Below, one piece after another: positions 46,659 to 56,316 of a stretch of DNA of 64,000 nt. The notes beneath the pieces are model-generated. The model worked only from the letters and a program-made list of their open reading frames with translations, was not told the DNA's origin and searched no databases. This DNA comes from CBDFKF01 sp965248765. GTDB taxonomy: Bacteria; Pseudomonadota; Alphaproteobacteria; VGEJ01. The translations under genes were made by a program, and so were the position numbers. Location of the stretch: positions 2,232,001 to 2,296,000 of the forward strand of contig CBDFKF010000004.1 in NCBI GenBank assembly GCA_965248765.1, in the 5' to 3' direction. Numbering within the stretch: position 1 is the stretch's first letter; every line of letters starts with the position of its first letter.

Positions 46659-46840
46659 TTCAATGTGTTATAAGAGCGCTTGCAGATACAGCATACGCTT
46701 TGATCCGACCCGCGGTCAACCTTTCCGGGCGGACGTGGCCGCGACGCGCGGCCGCCATTAAGTCGGTTGACGGACTTACGACGGCCGGTCATGTTTCGAG
46801 CGCGGCGCGGGACCCAGGCTCGCGCCAATCCGAGCAGCGT

Positions 46841-48847
46841 ATGACCTTGCCAGACACCAATGCTGTCGTGCCGTCGGTCAGCCATGGCGAGCTCGCCAAC
46901 GCCATTCGCGCTCTGACGATGGATGCCGTCGAGGCCGCTAATTCTGGACATCCCGGCCTCCCCATGGGGATGGCGGACGTCGCAGTCGTGTTGTTCACCC
47001 GGTTCCTGAAGTTCGACCCGTCCTGGCCCGCATGGCCGGATCGCGATCGGTTCGTGCTCTCGGCCGGCCACGGCTCCATGTTGCTGTACAGCCTGCTGTA
47101 CCTGACCGGCTATACGGACATGACGCTGAACGAGATCCGGCGGTTTCGACAACTCGGGAGCCGGACCCCCGGGCACCCCGAATACGGCGCTGCCGGGGGC
47201 ATTGAGACAACTACCGGACCACTGGGCCAGGGGCTGGCCAACGCGGTCGGCATGGCCATCGCGGAGCGGCATCTCGCCGCCCGCTACGGTCCCGAACTGG
47301 TCGATCACCACACTTATGTCCTCGCGGGCGATGGTTGTCTGATGGAGGGGATCAGCCACGAGGCCGCCTCCCTCGCTGGCCATCTTGCGCTCGATCGGCT
47401 GATCGTTCTGTTCGACGACAATCAGATTTCGATTGACGGGCCGACCTCGCTGACGACCAGCGACGATCACCTGGCGCAGTTCGCGGCGCAGGGGTGGCAT
47501 ACGCTGCGGGTCGACGGACACGACCCCGAGGCCGTGGATGACGCCATCACTGCGGCACGAGAGCGCAGCCGTCCATCACTGATCGCCTGCCGAACGACCA
47601 TCGGCTATGGCGCACCGACCAAGGAAGGCACCGCTGCGACGCATGGCGCCCCCTTGGGCGCCGAAGAGGTTGCGGGCGCGCGCGAACGCCTCTGCTGGCG
47701 TTATCCGGCCTTCACCGTGCCGGATGAGATCCTCGCCGTGTGGCGGGAGTGCGGCGTGCGCGGCGCAGCGGTCTCGAGGGCGTGGCGCAAACGGCTCGAA
47801 GCGCTGGACGCCGAGACCCGGCAGGATTACGAGACCGCTCTCTCTGGACAGATCCCGGCCGACCTCGATGCCGCCGTAATCGCCCACAAGAAGGCGCTCT
47901 CATCGGAGCAGCCGTCCTGGGCGACGCGCAAGAGCTCCCAGGAAGCACTCAAGGTGATCAACCCGATCGTGCGCACGACGATCGGCGGCTCAGCCGACCT
48001 CACGGGCTCAAACAACACGCTCACGCCCGACCTCGGCCTCCTCACCGCAGCAAGCTATGGGGGGCGATACCTCCACTACGGTGTGCGGGAGCACGCGATG
48101 GCCGCAGTCATGAACGGCCTTGCGCTGCATCGCGGAGGCATACCCTACGGTGGCACTTTCCTCGTGTTCACCGACTACTTGCGGCCCGCGCTACGGTTGT
48201 CGGCGCTTATGGACCAGCGCGTGATCTATGTGATGACCCACGATTCGATCGGCCTCGGCGAGGACGGCCCCACTCATCAGCCCGTCGAGCACCTCGCCGC
48301 ACTCCGCGCCATACCGGGCCTATACGTGTTCCGGCCCGCCGATGCGGTCGAAACCGCCGAATGCTGGGCGTTAGCACTCGAACGCGAGACCGGGCCGTCG
48401 GTCATCGCGCTCACGCGCCAAAGCGTGCCCACGGTACGGATCGAACATCAGGCCAGCAACGCCTGCGCCACGGGAGGCTACGAACTTCTGGCGGCCGATG
48501 GCGAGGTGGCTGTCAGCTTGATTGCAACCGGCTCCGAGGTATCAATCGCTGTCGAGGCGCGCGAGCGCCTGCAGGCCGAGGGCGTGCCGGCGCGCGTAGT
48601 CTCGCTGCCCTGCTGGGAGTTGTTTGAGGACCAGGATGAAGACTTCCGCCGGCAGGTTCTGGGCACCGCCCCATTGCGGGTTGCGATCGAGGCAGGAGTG
48701 CGGATGGGATGGGACCGCTACATCGGCCCGGACGGCACGATGATCGGCATGGACGGCTTCGGCGCTTCGGCCCCGGCCAGTAACCTGTTTGCACGATTTG
48801 GCATCACGGTTGAGGCGGTCGTCGCCGCGACCATGGCAAGGCTCTGA
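46841..48847 (+). CDS. tkt: Transketolase
   Basis: A 668-residue thiamine-diphosphate enzyme of the pentose phosphate or Calvin cycle. The N-terminal [15 protein letters not shown] and Thr-Gly-Pro-Leu-Gly-Gln-Gly motifs are intact, as is the ThDP motif beginning Gly-Asp-Gly-Cys-Leu-Met-Glu-Gly. The C-terminal pyrimidine and transketolase domains follow. ATG 46841 gives the usual start; the longer frame overlaps the divergent coiled-coil gene. Its cofactor is made by the thiamine pathway partly encoded here (thiD, thiE). Confidence 0.96.
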   Translation: MTLPDTNAVVPSVSHGELANAIRALTMDAVEAANSGHPGLPMGMADVAVVLFTRFLKFDPSWPAWPDRDRFVLSAGHGSMLLYSLLYLTGYTDMTLNEIRRFRQLGSRTPGHPEYGAAGGIETTTGPLGQGLANAVGMAIAERHLAARYGPELVDHHTYVLAGDGCLMEGISHEAASLAGHLALDRLIVLFDDNQISIDGPTSLTTSDDHLAQFAAQGWHTLRVDGHDPEAVDDAITAARERSRPSLIACRTTIGYGAPTKEGTAATHGAPLGAEEVAGARERLCWRYPAFTVPDEILAVWRECGVRGAAVSRAWRKRLEALDAETRQDYETALSGQIPADLDAAVIAHKKALSSEQPSWATRKSSQEALKVINPIVRTTIGGSADLTGSNNTLTPDLGLLTAASYGGRYLHYGVREHAMAAVMNGLALHRGGIPYGGTFLVFTDYLRPALRLSALMDQRVIYVMTHDSIGLGEDGPTHQPVEHLAALRAIPGLYVFRPADAVETAECWALALERETGPSVIALTRQSVPTVRIEHQASNACATGGYELLAADGEVAVSLIATGSEVSIAVEARERLQAEGVPARVVSLPCWELFEDQDEDFRRQVLGTAPLRVAIEAGVRMGWDRYIGPDGTMIGMDGFGASAPASNLFARFGITVEAVVAATMARL

Positions 48848-48862
48848 GATCGAGGTGAAGCG

Positions 48863-49873
48863 ATGACCGTTCGGTTGGCGATCAACGGCTTCGGCCGCAT
48901 CGGTCGGCTAGTTCTGCGAGCTGTCCATGAGGCCAAGCGGCGCGATGTACAGGTGGTGGCAGTCAACGATCTCGGGCCCGTAGAAACCAACGCGCATCTT
49001 TTGCGCTACGACAGCGTCCACGGTCGCTTCGCCGGTACGGTCAAGACCTACAAGAACGCTATAGATATCGGCCGCGGCCGCATCCGGGTGACCGCCCAGC
49101 GTGATCCGGCTCAGCTGCCTTGGCGTGAGCTTAGCGTCGACGTCGCGCTCGAGTGCACCGGCTTGTTCACCAAACGCGAGGACGCAGCCCGTCACCTTCA
49201 CGCAGGAGCCAAGCGCGTGCTGGTCTCCGCGCCGGCAGGGGGAGCCGACCTTACGGTGGTCTACGGCGTCAACCATCGCAAACTTCGCAAGACCCACGAG
49301 GTCATCTCGAACGCATCGTGCACCACCAATTGTCTGGCACCGGTGGCCATGGTCATGCACCAAGCGGTCGGCATTGCCCAAGGCTATATGACGACGATAC
49401 ATGCCTACACCGGTGATCAACCGGTGCTCGACACGCTGCACAGCGACCTGAGGCGCGCACGCAGTGCCGCACTCTCGATGATTCCGACGTCGACGGGTGC
49501 CGCCCGCGCTGTGGGGCTGGTCCTGCCCGAGCTCGCCGGCAGACTCGACGGCACGGCCATTCGGGTACCGACGGCCAATGTCTCGCTGGTTGACCTCTCC
49601 TTCGTGGCCAAACGCAAGACCACTGCCGAGGAAGTAAACGCGGCGGCATCCAAGGCCGCAAAGGGCAGTCGTCTCAAGGGAATCCTTGCGACAACCGACG
49701 AGCCGCTGGTCTCCAGCGACTTCAACCATAACCCAGCAAGCTCGACGTTCGACCTCACGCAGACCAACGTGGTCGACGGACGTCTCTGTCGCGTCGTCTC
49801 GTGGTACGACAACGAGTGGGGCTTCGCCAACCGTATGGTGGATACCGCGGTGGCGATCGGCCAGCTGGGGTGA
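48863..49873 (+). CDS. gap: Glyceraldehyde-3-phosphate dehydrogenase
   Basis: A 336-residue NAD-dependent glycolytic enzyme. The Rossmann motif Asn-Gly-Phe-Gly-Arg-Ile-Gly-Arg is at 8-15 and the catalytic Cys153 lies in Ala-Ser-Cys-Thr-Thr-Asn-Cys. It follows tkt by 15 bases. Neither pgk nor fba follows, although both often do in this lineage. Confidence 0.96.
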   Translation: MTVRLAINGFGRIGRLVLRAVHEAKRRDVQVVAVNDLGPVETNAHLLRYDSVHGRFAGTVKTYKNAIDIGRGRIRVTAQRDPAQLPWRELSVDVALECTGLFTKREDAARHLHAGAKRVLVSAPAGGADLTVVYGVNHRKLRKTHEVISNASCTTNCLAPVAMVMHQAVGIAQGYMTTIHAYTGDQPVLDTLHSDLRRARSAALSMIPTSTGAARAVGLVLPELAGRLDGTAIRVPTANVSLVDLSFVAKRKTTAEEVNAAASKAAKGSRLKGILATTDEPLVSSDFNHNPASSTFDLTQTNVVDGRLCRVVSWYDNEWGFANRMVDTAVAIGQLG

Positions 49874-50364
49874 CGCGCCAGCCCCGCGCCAAGGCGACGC
49901 CGGTGGGCCGAGGCGGCCGCGAGCAAACCAATCACATCGTCTACCATTCGCTGGCCGACGCCCGAGAAGCCCTGGAGGCAGCGATCGAGCTCGGTGTCTC
50001 GGTCACGTTACGGACGGCACCGGGCGCAGTCGGCTATGCGGGGGCTGCGTATCTTAAGAAGATTGTCGACATCGCTAGAGAAGAGGTTGCCGAGGCGCGC
50101 ATTACAGCAATGCTCGATTGCGGAGATAACGGGGCTGCTGCGTTAAACGCGATTCGGGCTGGCTGGCGAGCCATCGTGTTCCGCGGCCGGCCGGCTGTAC
50201 GCGCGCGCGTGCAGGCCGTGGCCAAACGCCGTGGCGTTACATGCCTCGACTGCCCGCCGCCAGCGCTCAACCTCGTAAAATGCGTCGACCCAGCGACGGC
50301 TTGTCGCGAGTGGCTCTCGGCGCACGGGAGCCGGCCGCTCCAGCGCGCGGACGCGCGTTCTTGA
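49870..50364 (+). CDS. Conserved hypothetical protein between gap and thiE
   Basis: A 164-residue soluble protein that starts with GTG 49870, overlapping the gap stop as GTGA, and ends overlapping the thiE TTG start. It shows repeated beta/alpha units (Val-Thr-Leu-Arg-Thr-Ala-Pro, Ala-Met-Leu-Asp-Cys-Gly-Asp, Ile-Val-Phe-Arg-Gly), which suggests a partial barrel or flavodoxin-like fold. I do not recognise the family. The tight overlaps on both sides mean it is translated with gap and thiE and is a real gene. Confidence 0.72.
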   Translation: MTRQPRAKATPVGRGGREQTNHIVYHSLADAREALEAAIELGVSVTLRTAPGAVGYAGAAYLKKIVDIAREEVAEARITAMLDCGDNGAAALNAIRAGWRAIVFRGRPAVRARVQAVAKRRGVTCLDCPPPALNLVKCVDPATACREWLSAHGSRPLQRADARS

Positions 50365-51011
50365 CCAGCGAACTCTACCTGATCACGCCGGCTAGCCTCG
50401 AGCCGGCTGCCTTCGCCGCGGAGTTCGAGGCGGCGCTCAAAGGCGGACCCGTGAGCTGCCTCCAACTTCGTCTAAAAAATGTCGAGGACGATGCGGTCCG
50501 GGAGGCGGCTCAAGTGCTTATGCCGGTCTGCGCCGAGCACGACGTCGCCTTTCTTATCAACGATCGGCCTGACTTGGCCGCCGAGGTCGGCGCTGACGGC
50601 GTTCACGTCGGGCAACAGGACACCGACTACGCTGTCGCAAGGCGCACGGTGGGCCCAGACAAGGTTGTTGGCGTAACGTGCCACAGCTCGCGCCATCTCG
50701 CGTTGGTCGCGGCGGAAGCCGGCGCGGACTATGTCGCGTTCGGCGCCTTCTTTCCAACTCGCACCAAAACGCCGAAGACGCGCGCCGGCATCGATATCCT
50801 CGAATGGTGGAGCGCGCTGATGGAGGTGCCGTGCGTGGCCATCGGCGGCATCACTCACGAGAACTGCGGTCCGCTGGTGCACGCCGGCGCGGACTTCTTG
50901 GCCGTGGTCGATGCGGTGTGGTCGTCGCCGACCGGGCCCGCAGATGCCGTCGCGAGCATTCATCATGCCATCGCGGCAGCGTCAATTGATTCACCGGAAT
51001 CGAGCTGTTAG
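50361..51011 (+). CDS. thiE: Thiamine-phosphate synthase
   Basis: A 216-residue TIM-barrel enzyme joining the pyrimidine and thiazole halves of thiamine. Typical segments are Cys-Leu-Gln-Leu-Arg-Leu-Lys, Leu-Ile-Asn-Asp-Arg, Asp-Gly-Val-His-Val-Gly-Gln-Gln-Asp and Ala-Ile-Gly-Gly-Ile. Start is a TTG at 50361 overlapping the previous stop (TTGA); longer upstream reading is out of character. The thiazole-phosphate-binding segment Phe-Gly-Ala-Phe-Phe-Pro-Thr-Arg-Thr-Lys is intact. Confidence 0.9.
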   Translation: MTSELYLITPASLEPAAFAAEFEAALKGGPVSCLQLRLKNVEDDAVREAAQVLMPVCAEHDVAFLINDRPDLAAEVGADGVHVGQQDTDYAVARRTVGPDKVVGVTCHSSRHLALVAAEAGADYVAFGAFFPTRTKTPKTRAGIDILEWWSALMEVPCVAIGGITHENCGPLVHAGADFLAVVDAVWSSPTGPADAVASIHHAIAAASIDSPESSC

Positions 51012-51065
51012 GGTCCGCGCCCGGCCGCCGGCCGCGCGAACGTCGCATCAAGAACTCGGGGTGCC

Positions 51066-51632
51066 ATGAAGATCTCTGGCAATGCCATCCGCCCCGGTAT
51101 GGTCATCGAGCACCAGGGCAAGCTCTGGGCAGCAGTTCGGATTCAGCATACCCAGCCCGGCAAAGGCGGCGCCTACCTACAGGTCGAGTTACGCAACTTG
51201 ATCGATGGGACCAAGCTGAACGAACGGTTCCGCTCGTCCGAGAACGTGGAGCGCGTCAGACTCGATCAGCGCGAATATCAGTACCTCTTCGCCGTCGAGG
51301 ACATGCTCACTTTCATGAACACAGAGAGCTACGAGCAGGTCGAGGTGCGGCGCGAGCTGGTTGGTGAGAGCGCCTCTTTTCTGCAGGAGGGGATGGCAGT
51401 CATCATCGAGAACTTCGAAGGGAGCCCGTTGCGCGTGGCGTTGCCGGATACCGCGACCCTTGAAGTCACCGAGACCGAGCCGGTCGTCAGAGGCCAGACC
51501 GCGGCCGCCTCCTACAAGCCGGCGATACTCGACAATGGGGTGCGGTTGATGGTGCCGCCCTTCATCTCAATCGGAGACAGGATCATCATCAACACGTCGG
51601 ACGGGACCTACGCGAAGCGCGCCGACGGCTGA
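51066..51632 (+). CDS. efp: Translation elongation factor P
   Basis: A 188-residue factor that rescues ribosomes stalled at polyproline. The modifiable lysine is Lys33 in Gln-Pro-Gly-Lys-Gly-Gly-Ala, and the C-terminal OB domain ends with Gly-Asp-Arg-Ile-Ile-Ile-Asn-Thr. Several proline-rich proteins in this window (TolA and the OmpA-like protein at 52661) would be expected to depend on it. It follows thiE by 54 bases. Confidence 0.97.
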   Translation: MKISGNAIRPGMVIEHQGKLWAAVRIQHTQPGKGGAYLQVELRNLIDGTKLNERFRSSENVERVRLDQREYQYLFAVEDMLTFMNTESYEQVEVRRELVGESASFLQEGMAVIIENFEGSPLRVALPDTATLEVTETEPVVRGQTAAASYKPAILDNGVRLMVPPFISIGDRIIINTSDGTYAKRADG

Positions 51633-51655
51633 ACCCTCAATCCGGCCGGCCTGAG

Positions 51656-52459
51656 ATGGCTCTTCGTTCCGCGCTGATCAATGTAATGGACGGCGCCGCG
51701 CGTCAGGCGGCACGGCGACTCGTGCGCGATTTCGGCGAGCTGCAACACCTGCAGGTATCGAAGCGGGGCCCGGCGGCGTTTGCCGCGGCCGCCGAGAAGA
51801 GGTGTGCGCAAGACCTAGTCGGGGCGCTTAATCGCGTCCGACCGACTTACCAAACCGTCGTGCGCGTCGGCGACAGCGACACGGCCATTCTGGATCCCCT
51901 TCCCGATGCGCCGTCGCGGTGGCTGATTGACCCGCTTGGAGGCCACGCCAATTTCGCCCATGGCGTCCCGCATTTCTGCGTGTCGATTGCAGTGTTGGCC
52001 GAGCAGACCTTGGTTGCGGGAGTGATCTACGACCCGCTGCGCGACGAGACGTTCTGGGCGGAACGCGGCGCCGGCGCCTATCTCAATCACCAACGATTGC
52101 GTAGCTCGGAACGCCGCGAGTCGGCGGGGGCCATGATTGCGATGGGCTTTCCCGGGTCCGATCAGACGGTCGATCAGAACGCAATGATCAAGGCCGGCAG
52201 GCTCGCCGCCCGCGGAATCACGGGTCGGCAAACGGGCAGCGGGGCGCTCGACCTCGCGTACGTCGCCGCTGGCCGGTTCGATGGCTGTTGGCTGATCGCC
52301 GCCGACCCAGTCGCGATAGGGGCGGGCACGCTGATCGTAAATGAAGCCGGCGGGTTCGCCAGCGGCGAGGTGAGCGCGCAGGGCCTCCTTGAAGGCGACG
52401 TCATCGCCGCCAATCCGCACCTCCATCCGCAGCTGATCGAGGCGCTGCTCGCGGCTTGA
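51656..52459 (+). CDS. Inositol monophosphatase-like protein, probable pseudoenzyme
   Basis: A 267-residue protein of the IMPase/SuhB fold, normal in length. The first metal motif, usually Asp-Pro-Leu-Asp-Gly-Thr, reads Asp-Pro-Leu-Gly-Gly-His (92-97), so one Asp ligand and the Thr are lost. The upstream Gly-Glu-Glu motif is absent. The C-terminal Trp-Asp motif keeps only Asp217. Overall fold segments (Asn-Phe-Ala-His-Gly-Val-Pro-His-Phe and Val-Asn-Glu-Ala-Gly-Gly) are conserved. Catalysis is therefore doubtful; a structural or regulatory role is more likely. It lies 23 bases after efp and before the OmpA/MotA-like module. Confidence 0.82.
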   Translation: MALRSALINVMDGAARQAARRLVRDFGELQHLQVSKRGPAAFAAAAEKRCAQDLVGALNRVRPTYQTVVRVGDSDTAILDPLPDAPSRWLIDPLGGHANFAHGVPHFCVSIAVLAEQTLVAGVIYDPLRDETFWAERGAGAYLNHQRLRSSERRESAGAMIAMGFPGSDQTVDQNAMIKAGRLAARGITGRQTGSGALDLAYVAAGRFDGCWLIAADPVAIGAGTLIVNEAGGFASGEVSAQGLLEGDVIAANPHLHPQLIEALLAA

Positions 52460-52660
52460 GAAAAGGGTATGGGTGAGGCCGGCCAAGCGGCCGCACCCAG
52501 CCAAACCGGTTGTTCTGACATACCCCCTCAGTTATGGTCACAGCGAACGCGGCAAGCCCAGCCACGCGGTGAGGATACATACGGGTTGGTGAAAGCGCAC
52601 GACCCCGCTGGCCGGCACCGCCGGCCATATTTTTGCGGCCTGCCGGGCCGGCTCGCATGC

Positions 52661-53617
52661 ATGCGGGTTTGTGTTGCGATCGTCGCAGCCGTCGTCACAG
52701 GACCAACCATCGCTTGGGGCCAGGAAACCGTGGTCATCGGCTCCGGCCTTCGCGAAGTTGAGATCAATCTCAGTGTTCTGGATGAGCTGCCGGTGGGTGC
52801 CGCCGCGTCGCGCCAGCAGCTTTTGGTTCCGGGCGAACAGCGCCCGGGCCAGGCGATCGTTGTGCGAGCGCCGGGGGGTGCGAGGCAAACATCGCCTGAG
52901 CTGACACCACCTGAGGAGGTCGCGGCGTTGCATGCCGAGGCAGAGATACGGCGCGAGCCGGTGAAGACGGTGCGCGACCCCGAGTCCTCCAAGCTAGAAG
53001 AACTCATCCCGCCGCAAGAAGAGCTGGCGCCGCCGCGGGTCGAAGAATTGCCACCGCCGCGAGTTGAAGAGCTCGTACCGCCGCCGATCGATGAGCCACC
53101 GCCGGCGCCAGAAGCACCGCCGGCACCCGCTGAGGAACCGACGCCAGCACTGGTCGAGGAGGTGCCGCCGCTTGTCGAGGAGGTGCCGCCGACAGCCGAA
53201 ACCCCCGTTGAGCCGCCGCGAATCGAGCCAATCGAGCCAGAGCCAGGCGCAGCCGAAGAAACGATAGAAATGGCCGCCCTGCCGGCGATCCGCTTGCCGG
53301 TCGGCGGCGGGCAAGTGCTGCGTATCGAGTTCTCCGATTCGAGCACGCGAGTTCCGGCACAGGCGCGCGAATCGCTACGAACACTCGCCGCCGCGGTCAA
53401 TCAGGCCGATGGGCGCCTCCAACTCAAGGCTTTCGCCGGAGGGTCAGCCGAGACGGCGAGCGGCGCGCGGCGAACCTCTCTTTCGCGCGCGCTTGCCGTG
53501 CGCTCGTTCTTGATCGAGGAAGGCGTGCGCAGCACGCGGATCGATGTCCGTGCCCTCGGCAGCGCCGACGACGACGGTCCGGCCGAGCGGGTCGATGTGC
53601 TCTATCTCGCCAAGTGA
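52661..53617 (+). CDS. OmpA-family protein with Pro/Glu-rich linker
   Basis: A 318-residue exported protein: signal peptide to about residue 20, a long Pro/Glu/Ala-rich linker (about 105-205) with repeated Val-Glu-Glu-Leu/Val-Pro-Pro units, and a C-terminal OmpA-like domain (about 215-315) ending Arg-Val-Asp-Val-Leu-Tyr-Leu. The OmpA domain is degenerate around the peptidoglycan-contact region. ATG 52661 is chosen because it directly precedes the signal peptide; in-frame TTG/GTG codons near 52586-52591 are possible. It lies 68 bases before the MotA-like gene. Confidence 0.75.
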   Translation: MRVCVAIVAAVVTGPTIAWGQETVVIGSGLREVEINLSVLDELPVGAAASRQQLLVPGEQRPGQAIVVRAPGGARQTSPELTPPEEVAALHAEAEIRREPVKTVRDPESSKLEELIPPQEELAPPRVEELPPPRVEELVPPPIDEPPPAPEAPPAPAEEPTPALVEEVPPLVEEVPPTAETPVEPPRIEPIEPEPGAAEETIEMAALPAIRLPVGGGQVLRIEFSDSSTRVPAQARESLRTLAAAVNQADGRLQLKAFAGGSAETASGARRTSLSRALAVRSFLIEEGVRSTRIDVRALGSADDDGPAERVDVLYLAK

Positions 53618-53685
53618 CCCCCCGGCCAAGTAATCTGACGCCTCGGCCGCCCACCCAACCGACCCGGCCGTAAGGGAAGCAAGCG

Positions 53686-54822
53686 ATGTCACGGCCGCAA
53701 CGCTATCTGACGCGAATGATCGCTTTCATCGCCATCGTCGCCATCGTGCTTGGCGCGTTGTTTGATCCGGTGGTGCGCGCGTTCACAGCCAATCCGGCGC
53801 TCAATGGGTTGATCATTGGCGTGCTGATCCTGGGGATCGTCTACATGTTCCGACATGTGGTGATCCTCTATCCGGAGGTGTCGTGGATAGAAACCTACCG
53901 CCGCGGAGAGCCGGGACTCTCGGTCCAGCGCGCCCCGATCCTGCTTGCGCCGATGGCCACCATGCTCCAGGAGAGCCACGGTCGGGTGTCTCTATCGGCA
54001 ATGTCCATGCGCTATCTACTGGACAGCATCTCATCGCGCCTCGACGAATCTCGTGAGATCTCGCGTTACCTGATCGGGCTGCTCATCTTCCTCGGTCTGC
54101 TGGGCACCTTCTGGGGCCTTTTGGAAACGATCTCGTCGGTCAGCGGTGCGATCGGCGGTCTGACCTTGCAAGGGGGCGATTTCGTCTCCCAGTTCGATGC
54201 TCTGAAGAGCGGTCTGGAAGCACCGCTAGCGGGTATGGGGACTGCGTTCTCCTCCTCGCTGTTCGGGCTCGCCGGCTCGCTCGTCCTCGGCTTCCTCGAT
54301 CTCCAAGCAGCCCAGGCACAGCGGCGGTTCTACAACGATCTCGAGGAATGGCTGTCCGGGCTGACGCGACTGACGAGCGGTGTCGGGATCGGCGAGGGCG
54401 AGCAGTCGGTTCCGGCATACGTCAACGCGCTACTCGAGCGCACGGCCGATAGCCTCGGCGATCTCCAGCGCACCCTCGCCCGCACCGAGGAAAATCGGAA
54501 CCAACAGAACGCTACGATGCTCGAATTCGCCGACATGCTGGCGACGCTCGCGGACCAGATGCGGACTGAACAGGATCTCATGGTCAAACTGGTCGAGACT
54601 CAAATGGAGATCCGACCGGTTTTGCAGCGCCTCGCGGAGTCCGGCGCGCGCGACGGCGAAGGCTTCGACCAAGCAAGCAGGTCGCATCTCCGCAACCTCG
54701 ACGTCTCGGTGCGTCGGTTCCTGGAGGAGGCGGGCCAGGGCCGCGCGGACCTCGTGCAGGACATTCGCAGCGAGATCAAATTGCTAGCGCGGACCATGGC
54801 GGCCATGGGCGACAAGCGCTAA
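53686..54822 (+). CDS. MotA/TolQ/ExbB-like membrane protein with C-terminal helical tail
   Basis: A 378-residue protein with helices at about 10-30, 38-55, 125-148 and 185-207; the last two resemble the MotA/ExbB channel pair (Gly-Leu-Leu-Gly-Thr-Phe-Trp-Gly-Leu). Roughly 150 residues of helical, coiled-coil-prone tail follow. There is no flagellar gene nearby and no resemblance to the cytoplasmic torque loop of classical MotA. With the MotB-like product encoded 15 bases downstream, it probably forms a proton-driven envelope complex of unknown task. Confidence 0.78.
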   Translation: MSRPQRYLTRMIAFIAIVAIVLGALFDPVVRAFTANPALNGLIIGVLILGIVYMFRHVVILYPEVSWIETYRRGEPGLSVQRAPILLAPMATMLQESHGRVSLSAMSMRYLLDSISSRLDESREISRYLIGLLIFLGLLGTFWGLLETISSVSGAIGGLTLQGGDFVSQFDALKSGLEAPLAGMGTAFSSSLFGLAGSLVLGFLDLQAAQAQRRFYNDLEEWLSGLTRLTSGVGIGEGEQSVPAYVNALLERTADSLGDLQRTLARTEENRNQQNATMLEFADMLATLADQMRTEQDLMVKLVETQMEIRPVLQRLAESGARDGEGFDQASRSHLRNLDVSVRRFLEEAGQGRADLVQDIRSEIKLLARTMAAMGDKR

Positions 54823-54837
54823 GGCGCGCACCCCAGC

Positions 54838-56307
54838 ATGGCCACATCGGGGCGCCTACGCAGGCAAGCCGGCTCTGAAACCTGGCCCGGGTTCGTCGAC
54901 GCGCTCTCGGCAATGCTGCTCGTCATCATGTTCCTGCTCGTGGTGTTCGTGCTGGCTCAGTTTTTTCTCAACGAGGCTCTGTCCGGGCGCGACCAAGCGC
55001 TCGCCCGCCTCAACCAGCAGGTCAGCGAGCTGAGTGAGCTTCTGGCGCTCGAACGCCAGGCCAACGCGGATCTGCGGTTGAACGTGGCGCAGCTTTCCGC
55101 CTCTCTGCAGAAATCGACGGAAGAGCGCGACGAGCTTGTGTTGCGCCTCGATGCGCAGGCTGAGCGCGCCGAGATTGCCGAGGCGACACTCGCGGCGGCG
55201 CAGCGGACGACTGAGGCCAGTCGCGAGACGATCAAGATGCAGCTCGCCACGCTCGAGGTGTTGCGGCGCGATGTCGCCGCGCTGCGCAAGGTGCGGGACG
55301 ACCTGGAACTCGAGGTGGGTCGGTTGCTGGCGGCGCTCGACGCGGCGGAAGCAGAGGCGGTCGACCTTGTCGACCGCACGGCCGCGCTGGAGACCGAGCG
55401 CGAGCGACTTGCTGCCGCGCTGGCGAGCGCTGACACCGAGACTGAGGAGCTCACCGCGCGCGTCACCGAGGCGGACGCCCTGGCATCGATGCTGCGTGAG
55501 CGCACCCAGGAGCTGCTAGCCCGACTTGCCACCGAGGACGATCGGCGCAAGGCGGCGGAGGAGCGCACGCGGCTTGCTCAACAGGAGCTCGAAGCGCGAG
55601 AGATACGGCTCGCGGAGCTGCAGGTGCTGTATGCAGGCGCAAGCGCGGATCTAACCTCCGAGGAGGCGATCTCAGCAGCGGCTCAGGAGCAAGTGGCGGT
55701 ACTTAACCGGCAGATAGCGGCACTGCGCGAGCAGCTCGCCCGCATCTCGGAAGCGCTTGATGCAGCAGAGGCCAAGGACCAACAGCAGAACACGGTTATC
55801 GCCAACTTGGGTCGTCGACTCAACCTGGCGCTAGCGCAGAAAGTCGAGGAGCTCTCGCGGTATCGGTCCGAGTTCTTTGGGCGCCTACGGGAGGCCCTCG
55901 GCGACCGCCAAGACATTCGTATTGTCGGCGATCGTTTCGTCTTCCAATCCGAAGTACTCTTCGAATCAGCCTCGGCCAACATTGGCATCGAGGGCGAGGA
56001 CAGCCTTGCTCGCCTGGCCGCAACGCTTCTCGAGATCAGCGAACGCATCCCTGCCGATCTTCCCTGGATCCTCAGGATCGACGGCCACACCGATCGAATT
56101 CCAATTGCCACGTCGGCGTTTCCGTCCAACTGGGAGCTCTCGAGCGCGCGCGCGACGTCGGTCGTCAAATTCCTGATCGAGCAGGGCATTCCGCCCGGGC
56201 GGCTGGCCGCGACCGGTTTCGGCGAGTATCAGCCAATCGATGTGCGCAATTCCGAGGATGCGTACGACCGCAATAGACGCATCGAGCTCAAGCTAACGGA
56301 GCGCTGA
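54838..56307 (+). CDS. MotB-like protein: membrane anchor, long coiled coil, OmpA domain
   Basis: A 489-residue protein. One transmembrane helix (about 22-44) begins with Trp-Pro-Gly-Phe-Val-Asp; Asp21 is placed like the proton-binding Asp of MotB and TolR. A very long coiled coil spans about 50-345. A C-terminal OmpA-like peptidoglycan-binding domain (about 360-489) contains Ile-Asp-Gly-His-Thr-Asp and Asn-Arg-Arg-Ile-Glu-Leu. The architecture implies a stator that reaches far into the periplasm. It is coupled to the MotA-like gene upstream and converges on the ABC exporter gene. Confidence 0.82.
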   Translation: MATSGRLRRQAGSETWPGFVDALSAMLLVIMFLLVVFVLAQFFLNEALSGRDQALARLNQQVSELSELLALERQANADLRLNVAQLSASLQKSTEERDELVLRLDAQAERAEIAEATLAAAQRTTEASRETIKMQLATLEVLRRDVAALRKVRDDLELEVGRLLAALDAAEAEAVDLVDRTAALETERERLAAALASADTETEELTARVTEADALASMLRERTQELLARLATEDDRRKAAEERTRLAQQELEAREIRLAELQVLYAGASADLTSEEAISAAAQEQVAVLNRQIAALREQLARISEALDAAEAKDQQQNTVIANLGRRLNLALAQKVEELSRYRSEFFGRLREALGDRQDIRIVGDRFVFQSEVLFESASANIGIEGEDSLARLAATLLEISERIPADLPWILRIDGHTDRIPIATSAFPSNWELSSARATSVVKFLIEQGIPPGRLAATGFGEYQPIDVRNSEDAYDRNRRIELKLTER

Positions 56308-56316
56308 CGCGCGCAG

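Noticed and set aside
54957..55568. Ser/Arg-rich minus-strand open frame of about 200 codons
   Set aside because: It is the complement of the coiled-coil part of the MotB-like gene, whose Glu/Ala/Leu codon pattern makes long antisense frames.
53686..56307. Zorya anti-phage system (ZorA/ZorB-like pair)
   Set aside because: The membrane pair resembles ZorA/ZorB in outline, but no ZorC, ZorD or ZorE gene is adjacent: an ABC exporter and rpmE follow. The efp-side context looks like core genome, not a defence island.
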